Shown here piece after piece: positions 1 through 6,687 of a DNA stretch of 7,776 bases; position 1 is the stretch's first letter, and every line of letters starts with the position of its first letter. The translations under genes were made by a program, and so were the position numbers. The DNA lies in assembly GCA_947486675.1 (NCBI GenBank), contig CANKUF010000026.1, positions 1 through 7,776 on the forward strand. The letters run 5' to 3'. The DNA is from Acidimicrobiaceae bacterium. GTDB lineage: Bacteria > Actinomycetota > Acidimicrobiia > Acidimicrobiales > Ilumatobacteraceae. The notes under the pieces were generated by a model, which saw only the letters and a program-made list of their open reading frames with translations, was not told the origin of the DNA and did no database searches.

Positions 1-744
1 GAAATCGGCTGTGTTGGCTCCGCGATAGATGCGGAACAAAGAAGGTGATCGCAGTTCAATGTGTTCATCTCTCACGCGAACTTCAACACCGTCAAGCGGC
101 ATTGCGTTATAAGCAATTCCACCGAAAGTTTCAGTCATGCCATAAGTAGTGATGACATTGGCTGGCAGATCTGGGGGAGCTGCTGCTCCGCCAAGCAAAA
201 TGGTGTCAAAGATGGCAGGATCAATTCGATTCAGAGCTGTTGGAACAAGAGAGACATGCGTTGCTCCATTGTTGGCCGCAGCCTTTAGTTCGTCCTCATC
301 AAACTTGGGAAGAATGCTGATCGGGTTCCCGAACACTATGGAACGCGCTAAAACACTGAAACCGGCAACGTGAGAGACAGGCAGGCACAACAACCAGTGA
401 GTGGATGAATCAGTTTGTAGACGTGCTTGTGACATGTTGAGCAACGCGAGAATTGAATCGTGAGTATGCACCACGCCCTTGGGGTTGCCAGTTGACCCAC
501 TCGTGGCAATAACTAACGCATCGTGTTCTTCCGTTGGTTCGGAATTTGCAAGAGTAACGATGCTTCCCGTTCCGTCAATGAGAACCGATGGCTTGAATTG
601 CTTGATAAGTGAATCTTTGGCTACTTGGGGGAGGCGCTGATCGATGGGAAACACAGCATCGCCTGCATTCCACGCATTGCGCACATGGTTGGCGAATTCA
701 ACGCTTGCCGGCATATCCAATGCAACGAGGCGTTTCACGGTCAT
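1..744 (-). CDS. menE: o-succinylbenzoate-CoA ligase MenE, N-terminal 248 codons (runs off left edge)
   Basis: Reading the reverse strand from ATG at 744 gives 248 uninterrupted codons to base 1. The protein is an adenylate-forming enzyme that would activate o-succinylbenzoate to its CoA thioester with ATP in the cytoplasm. Visible motifs are the phosphate-binding loop TSGSTGNPKG (residues 81-90), LPVSHVAG (121-128), GGAAAPP (185-191) and the YGMTET adenylate motif (201-206). The phosphate loop lies only about 80 residues from the start, which fits the short actinobacterial MenE form (about 360 residues) and not the long acyl-CoA synthetases. About the last 100 residues, including the C-terminal lid, lie outside the window. 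An in-frame TGA five codons upstream pins the start. There is no clear Shine-Dalgarno sequence. The gene is divergent from menA with 34 bp between the start codons. The men context makes MenE much likelier than another acyl-CoA ligase. Confidence 0.9.
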   Translation of the reverse strand, partial: MTVKRLVALDMPASVEFANHVRNAWNAGDAVFPIDQRLPQVAKDSLIKQFKPSVLIDGTGSIVTLANSEPTEEHDALVIATSGSTGNPKGVVHTHDSILALLNMSQARLQTDSSTHWLLCLPVSHVAGFSVLARSIVFGNPISILPKFDEDELKAAANNGATHVSLVPTALNRIDPAIFDTILLGGAAAPPDLPANVITTYGMTETFGGIAYNAMPLDGVEVRVRDEHIELRSPSLFRIYRGANTADF

Positions 745-778
745 CAGCGTAGGCGTTCAAAAGTGCGACACTAGAAGT
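745..778. promoter_or_regulatory. 34-bp divergent menE/menA intergenic region
   Basis: Only 34 bp separate the divergent menE and menA start codons, so promoter elements for both genes must overlap here or extend into the opposite coding sequence. On the reverse strand TAGTGT (768-773) fits a TANNNT -10 element and would give menE a leader of about 17 nt. On the forward strand GACACT (767-772) sits at -12 to -7 of the menA ATG and matches TANNNT only partly. No convincing -35 box or operator was found. This is inference from spacing and weak matches. Confidence 0.3.
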
Positions 779-1666
779 ATGGAAAAACAACCAAGTGGCC
801 TTCAACTCTGGATATTGGGGGCTCGCCCGCGCACGTTGCCTGCAGCCTTTGTACCAATATTCGTTGCCTTTGGCATAGCGATTTCTCAAGATGTAGCGCA
901 AGCAAAGTTGTGGTGGTGCGGAGTATTTGCATTCATTGTCAGTGTTGCTTTGCAAGTGGGAGTCAATTATGCAAATGACTACTCCGATGGAATCAAGGGG
1001 ACAGATAGCAAGCGAGTTGGTCCACTGCGTTTGGTGGGCTCTGGTTTGGTGCCAGCCAAAACGGTGAAAATTGCTGCATTCATAGCATTCGGAATTGCGG
1101 CAGTGTTCGGGCTATTCATCGCGTTGGCAACAACGCTCTTGCTCATTCCACTCGGTGCATTATGTATTGCGGCTGGTTGGTTGTACACAGGCGGCCCAAA
1201 GCCATACGGCTACTTGGGGTTCGGTGAGTTGTTTGTGTTCGTATTCTTTGGGCTTGTGGCCACGTGTGGTTCGGTGTACGCAATTACCCAAACGATTGAT
1301 GCTGAAACTGTGTTGGCCTCGTGCATCGTTGGGTTGCTCGCATGTGCGTTGCTGGTAGTGAACAATTTGCGCGACATTCCTGGCGACACCACGTCAAACA
1401 AGTTGACATTGGCAGTGCGCATGGGTGATGCGATGACGAGAAAGCTGTATTACGCCATGTTCGTATACGTATTTCTGCTCATTTTGCTGATTGGAACGCG
1501 AGATCGAACAGCGCTCATTGCACTTATTGGGTTAGTTGCTGCGGTTCCCGCGTTGAAGGCAGTGAAGTCGGGTGCGCTTGGCAGGGATCTGATTCCTGTG
1601 CTTGGAGCAACGGGGAAAGCACAACTGGCAATCGGTCTACTGCTTGCTGTTGGTTTGGCCCTGTAA
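779..1666 (+). CDS. menA: 1,4-dihydroxy-2-naphthoate polyprenyltransferase MenA
   Basis: This 295-residue integral membrane protein of the UbiA family would attach a polyprenyl chain to DHNA, giving demethylmenaquinone. The first Asp-rich motif is NYANDYSDGIKGTD (residues 63-76), the second is NNLRDIPGD (195-203), and the substrate loop YTGGPKPYGYLGFGE is at 136-150. Hydrophobic segments around residues 20-36, 47-63, 98-135, 150-170, 178-195, 226-240 and 245-260, plus the C-terminus, fit the usual bundle of about eight or nine helices. The open frame extends upstream to 644, but that part is antisense to menE. ATG 779 puts WILGARPRTLPAAFVP at residues 11-26, as is normal for MenA. There is no well-spaced Shine-Dalgarno sequence (AGAAG ends 1 nt before the ATG), so the start may be leaderless. 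The 3' end overlaps convergent menH by 30 bp. Confidence 0.95.
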   Translation: MEKQPSGLQLWILGARPRTLPAAFVPIFVAFGIAISQDVAQAKLWWCGVFAFIVSVALQVGVNYANDYSDGIKGTDSKRVGPLRLVGSGLVPAKTVKIAAFIAFGIAAVFGLFIALATTLLLIPLGALCIAAGWLYTGGPKPYGYLGFGELFVFVFFGLVATCGSVYAITQTIDAETVLASCIVGLLACALLVVNNLRDIPGDTTSNKLTLAVRMGDAMTRKLYYAMFVYVFLLILLIGTRDRTALIALIGLVAAVPALKAVKSGALGRDLIPVLGATGKAQLAIGLLLAVGLAL

Positions 1667-2398
1667 CCACAAATTAATTGATTCGCCAAAGGCGATCGGT
1701 TGGTCGAGGTGGGCGTTGTGTCCCGCTTTGTCAAGAATGCTCAAAGTGGATTGTGGAATGAGTTCGTGCATGCGAGTCGCGATCGCGGTGAACTTGGCGT
1801 CTTGAGACCCCGCAATGAGTAATACGGGAATGTCAATTTCGTGAAGCCGTGACCAGAGCGGCTCTTGCTGCCCGGTTCCGCACGTACGCAGACTGTTGGC
1901 TAAAGATGCAGCAGTGTTCCTGCAACGATCCCGAATTTCATCGTCGCCGAATTCAGAATTTGCGAACAGCGGTTGGCGAATCCATTCTTCGATAAACACG
2001 GAAGTTCCTACAGCCTCAATATGTTGCGCAAGAGCATCATCGGTTTGCACACGAGCTGCTCTTTCAGATTCATCTTCGATGCCAGGAGTTCCACTGACCA
2101 GAACAAGACCAGTCATGCTTTGTGGATGCTGTATCGCGGCATGAAGAGCCATGCGAGCCCCCATGCTGTAGCCCACGAGCACCATGTCTTGGGCAACCTT
2201 TGCAATTGCATCTCCAGATTCCTGGAGAGTGAGCGAGGTTCCTTGCGACTCTCCGTGATCTGGAGCGTCGATGAAGGTGCATGTTGTGTTGGCGATGGCA
2301 TTGGCGGCTTGAGTCCAGGATTTTCCCGTTTGAGTGAAACCGTGCACGAAGCAGATCTTGCATGACCCGTTTCCGCTGGACTCGTGATACAGACTCAT
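1637..2398 (-). CDS. menH: SHCHC synthase MenH (alpha/beta hydrolase)
   Basis: This 253-residue alpha/beta-hydrolase would eliminate pyruvate from SEPHCHC (the MenD product) to give SHCHC. The oxyanion-side HGF is at residues 19-21 and DAPDHGES at 44-51. The nucleophile elbow GYSMGAR has Ser78, and Arg82 matches the Arg of MenH (GYSxGxR) that binds substrate carboxylates. The other triad candidates are Asp200 (GSQDAKF) and His227 (GHNAH). The length matches MenH. The ATG overlaps the frnE stop (ATGA, 2395-2398), so translation is probably coupled to frnE. The 3' end overlaps menA by 30 bp on the opposite strand. Alpha/beta-hydrolases are hard to assign one by one, but the Arg in the elbow and the surrounding men genes make MenH the best call. 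Confidence 0.85.
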   Translation of the reverse strand: MSLYHESSGNGSCKICFVHGFTQTGKSWTQAANAIANTTCTFIDAPDHGESQGTSLTLQESGDAIAKVAQDMVLVGYSMGARMALHAAIQHPQSMTGLVLVSGTPGIEDESERAARVQTDDALAQHIEAVGTSVFIEEWIRQPLFANSEFGDDEIRDRCRNTAASLANSLRTCGTGQQEPLWSRLHEIDIPVLLIAGSQDAKFTAIATRMHELIPQSTLSILDKAGHNAHLDQPIAFGESINLWLQGQTNSKQ

Positions 2399-3045
2399 GC
2401 GCGTTCAAGAATCCGTTCAATGATGCGCTCAAACATCTCTACATCTTGCGCGCCAGGGACTGACCACTGACCATTGATGATGAACGTTGGTACAGCAGTA
2501 ACTCCGAATTCCGATGCTTCAGCGATTTCTGCCTGAACTTCGTCAACGAGTGCATCGCTCGCAAGAAAAGTGAGTGCGTCTTGGCGTGAAATTCCAGCAG
2601 ATTCTGCACAGTCAGCTAACACCTCAGTATCACCAATGTTCTTGCCGTTCGTGAAGTACGCGTCCATAATCAATTCTTTCAACATGATTTGTGCTTCGGC
2701 GCCATTGTGCTTGAGCGCGTAACTCAGCAAACGATGCGCAAGAAAGGTATTTGCTCGTACTGCAATATCCATGTTGAACGTGATGTTGTCTTGTGCTGCA
2801 ACCGAGGTGACGTGATCAAGAATCTCGGTTGCTCGTTCTGGTCCACCAAACTTCTTGGCGTATGCGTCCTTGGCTGGAGTAGGTGAATCGGTTGGTGCAG
2901 TTGGGTCAAGTTGGAATGGTCGGAACACATAATCCACCTGAACATCCACTCCACGGTCCCGAAGGCGCGAAATTGCAGTCTCAAAACGCCGTTTTCCGAT
3001 AAAACACCATGGACATATGACGTCGGAGAAGATTTCTATGCGCAT
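2395..3045 (-). CDS. FrnE-like DsbA-family thiol-disulfide oxidoreductase
   Basis: This 216-residue thioredoxin-fold protein of the FrnE/DsbA family has active site CPWC (residues 11-14) in the family-typical opening MRIEIFSDVICPWCFIGKRR. A helical insertion follows at about 60-175, and the cis-proline loop is AVPTF (Pro186), followed by INGQWSVPGAQ. There is no signal peptide or membrane segment, so it should act in the cytoplasm, probably as a disulfide oxidoreductase or isomerase; the substrate is unknown. The frame stays open upstream to 3270, but that part lies antisense to menD and gives no family-like sequence. ATG 3045 places the CPWC motif where FrnE proteins have it. No Shine-Dalgarno sequence is visible. 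The stop codon overlaps the menH start (ATGA), so the two genes look cotranscribed. FrnE is not a known menaquinone enzyme. Confidence 0.88.
   Translation of the reverse strand: MRIEIFSDVICPWCFIGKRRFETAISRLRDRGVDVQVDYVFRPFQLDPTAPTDSPTPAKDAYAKKFGGPERATEILDHVTSVAAQDNITFNMDIAVRANTFLAHRLLSYALKHNGAEAQIMLKELIMDAYFTNGKNIGDTEVLADCAESAGISRQDALTFLASDALVDEVQAEIAEASEFGVTAVPTFIINGQWSVPGAQDVEMFERIIERILERA
3038..3045. promoter_or_regulatory. Palindrome ATGCGCAT containing possible divergent start codons
   Basis: The perfect 8-bp palindrome holds an ATG on each strand. The reverse-strand ATG (3045) is the confident start of frnE. The forward-strand ATG (3038) is in frame with the menD N-terminus at 3065 and would add MRIDATIEG. 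It is preceded by GGAG (3025-3028) with a 9-nt spacer, a better ribosome-binding geometry than ATG 3065 has. If used, the two genes would overlap head to head by 8 bp. The palindrome itself may be chance. Confidence 0.35.
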
Positions 3046-3052
3046 AGATGCA

Positions 3053-3058
3053 ACGATA
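3053..3058 (-). promoter_or_regulatory. Candidate -10 element of frnE-menH (leaderless)
   Basis: TATCGT on the reverse strand fits TANNNT and lies at -13 to -8 of the frnE ATG. This is the spacing expected if transcription begins at or within 1 nt of the start codon. The absence of a Shine-Dalgarno sequence in front of frnE agrees with this. No -35 box was recognised. The element falls between the frnE and menD starts. The match is short and could be chance. Confidence 0.3.
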
Positions 3059-3064
3059 GAGGGG

Positions 3065-4767
3065 ATGGCCACTACTCCTGCAACCACTGCGACCTTTTGG
3101 CAACGCTCGTGGACGAATGGGTGCGGCTTGGGGTAGCCCATGCGGTTGTGTCTCCCGGGTCGCGAAGCACGCCCATGGCGATTGCTTTGGCGACTAATTC
3201 CAAAATCGCTCTGCATGTTTTTCACGATGAGCGGTCCGCATCTTTTGCCGCATTGGGCATTGGCCTGCAATCAGGAATACCGGCCGTGTTGTTGTGTACA
3301 TCGGGAACGGCGGCGGCACAATTTTTCGCGGCTGTGATCGAGGCCAGCCATGCACACGTTCCGCTTCTTGTATGCACAGCAGACCGCCCACCAGAACTGC
3401 AGGGCGTTGGCGCACCGCAGACCATTAACCAAACTCATTTGTATGGAACCTTTGTTCGTAAATTTATCGATGCCGGGTTGGCAGATGATGCAAAGACATC
3501 GAAGTGGCGTTCTATTGCTCGTGATGCATTTTCGGCAACCGTTGGAGTGAACCGCGGGCCATGCCACGTGAACTTGCCATTTCGCGAACCTCTTGTTGGC
3601 GTAGCTGATGCGCTTCCTGCTGTTGATACCCATTCTCCAGTGAGAGTAAGTGCCGATGTTGCGACAGCATCTGAACGCAAGAAGTTGTCGTTGGCCTTGC
3701 GTGCGGAACGCGGACTGATTATTGCGGGCAACGGAATTGATCAACCAAGATTCATTCTTGAACTCGCCGCACGGTTGAAGTGGCCAGTTGTTGCAGACCC
3801 AAGAAGTAATTGCCGTGTTGCTGCCGAGAGCAGCCATGGTGCAACAGTGGTGAGTTGTGCCGATGTTGTGCTGAGGCATCAACCAACTGCCGAATTATTG
3901 AAGCCGAGCGTGGTTATTCGTGTTGGCGATCCACCTGTGAGCAAAGTAGTGAATCAGTGGCTCGCACAATGTGGAGCAGAACAGATTGCTGTAACGCAGC
4001 AGCCAACACTTATTGACCCCGACAAGGTGGTCACCACTCACATCGTCGGATCAATCAACGAACTGTTTATGGAAATGTCGCGCGGCGCAGATGTGCGTTC
4101 GGAGACTGAGTGGATCATTAAGTGGAAGCAGTGTGAAAACAGCGCAAGAGCCGCGCTTGACGTGGTGTTTTCCAAGCAAGTGCAACTGACTGAGCCATTA
4201 TGTGCAGTCACAGTGAGCGATTCGGTTGCTGCTGGGTCGAATGTTGTGGTGTCGTCTTCAATGCCTGTTCGCGACTTGGAATGGTTTGCTCCAGCACGTG
4301 ATGGCGTGCGAGTGTTCAGTAATAGAGGGGTAAATGGCATTGATGGTGTGGTGTCGACGGCTGTAGGCATTGCGCTGTCGGCGAAAGCTCCAACAGCACT
4401 CATCATCGGTGATATCGCCATGCTTCACGACAGCAACGGGTTGCTGAATTTGATTCGACGTGATGTGCAACTCAAGATCATTGTGGTGGACAACGAGGGG
4501 GGTGGCATTTTTTCTTTTCTGCCTCAAGCTCAAGTGATGGAAGATGCTCAATTCGAGCAGCTATTCGGCACACCGCACAGTGCAGATTTTGAATCACTGG
4601 CAAAGACACATGGCCTTGCATTCACCTGGGTGGCAACGGCAGAAGAATTACGCCGCGAACTAGGCAATACCGCAACGTCGATCATTGGTGTTCGAACCGA
4701 TCGCAACAAAAATGTTGACGATCACAATGTCTTGTATACAGCAGTCGCCGAAGCGTTAATGAAGTAG
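3065..4767 (+). CDS. menD: SEPHCHC synthase MenD, with an apparent -1 frameshift near codon 11
   Basis: MenD is a ThDP enzyme that condenses isochorismate with 2-oxoglutarate-derived succinyl-semialdehyde. ATG 3065 opens MATTPATTATF and then runs out of frame. The MenD body continues in another frame from about 3097 (ATLVDEWVRLGV). One extra base in or next to the T-run at 3095-3098 joins them into 567 residues, a normal MenD length. In that numbering: SPGSRST (30-36), ThDP-activating Glu56 in HDERSAS, SGTAAAQFFAAV (from 80), GDIAMLHDSNG (from 449), and NEGGGIFSFLP (477-487). NRGVNGIDG precedes the ThDP-Mg region. The body frame has no ATG between 2911 and the MenD homology, and 2911 lies well inside antisense frnE. 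An alternative ATG at 3038 has a better Shine-Dalgarno sequence. It is divergent from frnE and convergent with menF, with 4 bp between the stops. The frameshift may be a sequencing error. Confidence 0.9.
3095..3098 (+). other. Frameshift site in menD (TTTT run, one base apparently missing)
   Basis: Upstream of this run the MenD N-terminus reads in the frame of ATG 3065; downstream the protein reads in the -1 frame. Five Ts would give ACC TTT TTG GCA (T-F-L-A). Alternatively, a pyrimidine after the first G would give T-F-C-A, which I recall as common in related MenD proteins. Both restore a continuous reading frame, so the exact missing base is uncertain within a few positions. Confidence 0.8.
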
Positions 4768-4771
4768 TGAG

Positions 4772-5964
4772 TTACGGTCGAATAATGGCTGACAGCATTG
4801 CTTGCAACTTGGCCTGAGTTTCAGCCAGTTCATCCAGCGGTTCGCTGTCTGCAACAATTCCTCCACCCGCAAACAGTCGTGCCTGGGTTCGTGCTTCGTT
4901 GAACTGTGCGCAACGAATTGCCACAGCAAAGACCCCGTTCCCTTGACCGTCGAACCAACCAATGGCGCCGCCATATTTATCGCGATCCATGCCCTCGTAT
5001 CGCGCAATGAGTTGCAATGCCGCATCTCGCGGGAATCCACCGAGTGCAGGAGTAGGGGAAAGTGCAAGAGCGGCATCGAGTACATGTAATTGCGGCTCAG
5101 ACAGCTTGCCAACTAGTTGTGTTCCAAGGTGTTGAACATTTGCAACCTGAACGACAGAGGGCTCGGCCTCCCAGTCAAGGTAGGAACAATGCGGCAGCAG
5201 CGTGTCGTGCACCATGTCGATCACCACTCTGTGTTCGATTTGATTTTTTGTACTAGCTACCAGCTGCTCGGCTAATGCTGCATCCTTTTCAGGGTCACCG
5301 GTTCTTGGCGCGGTGCCAGCAAGCGGGTGGCTGGTGATCACATCGTCATGAATAGCGACCAGCAGTTCTGGTGAAGCGCCCACAAAACCATCAAAGGAGT
5401 ATCGATAACTGCTTCCAAATGATGACTTGAGACGCAGGAGTACTGCTGAATGTCAATCGGAGTATCTGACTCCACGAAGACATCGCGTGCAATTACTGCT
5501 TTGGTGAGTTCACCGTTGCGCACCGCAGCGCGTGCAGCCTCTACGGCCGCGATGTACGTGTCAACTGCAACTCCGTCGCGAACATCAAAGTGTGTATTGC
5601 TCGGTTCGGGGGATGAATCAGAAAAGGGAGGTATCGGTGCATCGTCAATTACTGTCACCCAGGTTTCGCCTTCTCGGGTTTTGCAAAATGTGATTGCCGG
5701 AAGTATGAAATCGGCATCGCGAGAACTGTCGAATGGAATGGATCCGAACATGATGGGCCCAACACCAATTGGGAGGCGAGTAGGCGACTGTTCAATCTCG
5801 CTCAGCAGGTGTCTGGCATTGGCGGTATCTGTGCGGGCACGGATACCTAGAGCGGCGAATCCAACTCCTTCACGAACAAACAAAAAACCATCTGCACCTG
5901 CAACATCGTTGAGATCGATCTCGCGATCAGTTATCTGTGCAAGCGGGAATGACGTCGCCTTCAT
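4772..5964 (-). CDS. menF: Isochorismate synthase MenF, with an apparent -1 frameshift after codon 174
   Basis: This chorismate-binding enzyme converts chorismate to isochorismate. The N-terminal part (ATG 5964, residues 1-174) includes the general-base Lys155 in LTKAVIARD. The C-terminal part continues in another frame from 5443 as VLLRLKSSFGSSYRYSFDG. One missing base around 5441-5446 joins them into 397 residues, the normal length. In that numbering: GASPELL (196-202), SHPLAGTAPR (212-221), KNQIEH with Glu244 as a likely Mg ligand, SPTPALGGFP (303-312), YGGAIGWFDG (331-340), and GGGIVADSEPLDELAET (367-383). The usual His before PTPA is Ser303 here. It lies 9 bp downstream of menG, probably in the same transcript, with no clear ribosome-binding site. 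Salicylate or anthranilate synthase is less likely given the men context. Confidence 0.88.
5441..5446 (-). other. Frameshift site in menF (one base apparently missing)
   Basis: On the coding strand the sequence CAGCAGTACTCC would read I-Q-Q-V-L-L if it were CAGCAGGTACTCC, so a collapsed GG is the simplest repair. The downstream frame has a TGA at 5455-5453, so the shift must lie 3' of that codon. The upstream frame loses family resemblance right after residue 174 and reads on as unrelated sequence to about 5338. Confidence 0.85.
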
Positions 5965-5973
5965 GGAGTGTTG

Positions 5974-6687
5974 CTATCGCTTCGTAGCGTGCATCAACTG
6001 TGTAAGTCCACCAGAAAGTTGCTCGTGTCGAACATGTTCGAACCCAGCTCGTTGCAACATGTCAACAAGTTGAGGGGGTGCTGGCAAGTACGCCACGCTT
6101 TTCGGTAAATAGTTGTAGGCGGCACGATTGGAAAGCAGACCGCCAATACGTGGAACGACCTTTCCAAAATACACACTGTTGCCCCAGCGAATGAGTGGGT
6201 TGGTTGGTGTGCTCACGTCGAGTAATGCAATGCGTCCACCAGATTTAGTAACACGAGCGATCTCATGAAAAAACACATTGAGATCGACCAAGTTGCGGAG
6301 GGCAAATCCACACGTGACTCCATCGACGGATGCTGTCGCAATAGGGAGACGAAGGATGTCTGCTTGCACTCGAGGCTCTTTGCTGTGATCGGCTGCAAGC
6401 ATGCCAAATGACATGTCGAACGAAAGTGGGTGCAGCCCTGCCTTGCGCAGGTTGACGCACAGGTCTCCGGTTCCGCTGGCAAGGTCAAGCACTCGTGCCC
6501 CACGAGCAAGGGCCAGTTTGCGAACTGCAATCTTGCGCCAGCGTGTATCGAGCCTGAAAGTCATGATGCGATTGACGAGGTCGTAACGCGGAGCAATGGC
6601 GTCAAACATGTTCTGTACAACTTTTGCTTTCGCGTCTCCCTGAGGAAGTTCCTGCGTGTCCCAAGCCACTTTGTCTGATTTGCTCAC
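5974..6687 (-). CDS. menG: Demethylmenaquinone methyltransferase MenG/UbiE
   Basis: This 237-residue class I SAM-dependent methyltransferase catalyses the last step, C-methylation of demethylmenaquinone to menaquinone. Family signatures are FDAIAPRYDLVNR (28-40), SAM-binding VLDLASGTGDL (67-77), GFALRNL (127-133), GGRIALLDVS (150-159) and the UbiE/MenG-typical YNYLPKSV (191-198). The length is normal, with no signal peptide. The start is GTG 6687, and an in-frame TAA four codons upstream excludes a longer form. The Shine-Dalgarno-like GAGGTGA overlaps this GTG, so either the transcript is leaderless or translation begins at GTG 6669 (codon 7). It is first in a likely menG-menF transcript. It could act on ubiquinone precursors in other phyla, but the surrounding genes point to menaquinone only. 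Confidence 0.95.
   Translation of the reverse strand: MSKSDKVAWDTQELPQGDAKAKVVQNMFDAIAPRYDLVNRIMTFRLDTRWRKIAVRKLALARGARVLDLASGTGDLCVNLRKAGLHPLSFDMSFGMLAADHSKEPRVQADILRLPIATASVDGVTCGFALRNLVDLNVFFHEIARVTKSGGRIALLDVSTPTNPLIRWGNSVYFGKVVPRIGGLLSNRAAYNYLPKSVAYLPAPPQLVDMLQRAGFEHVRHEQLSGGLTQLMHATKR

Noticed and set aside
644..778. N-terminal 45-codon extension of menA
   Set aside because: It lies antisense to menE codons and adds sequence not seen in MenA proteins; ATG 779 gives the usual N-terminus.
1680..1697. Hairpin GAT(T)CGCC-AAA-GGCGATC 14 nt after the menA stop, considered as a terminator
   Set aside because: It has a bulged 7-bp stem without a following U-run and lies within menH codons; too weak to call.
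3091..3100. Programmed -1 ribosomal frameshift in menD
   Set aside because: The sequence does not form a canonical X-XXY-YYZ slippery heptamer, no downstream structure was recognised, and a simple missing base explains it better.
3046..3270. N-terminal 75-codon extension of frnE
   Set aside because: It is antisense to menD and precedes the position where FrnE proteins begin (MRIEIFSDV).
3271..3882. A 203-codon reverse open frame inside menD
   Set aside because: It is the antisense shadow of conserved MenD sequence, with no family resemblance or ribosome-binding site.
5450..6073. A 207-codon forward open frame opposite menF and menG
   Set aside because: It is antisense to two well-supported men genes, is Ser/Arg-rich low-quality sequence, and shows no recognisable motif.
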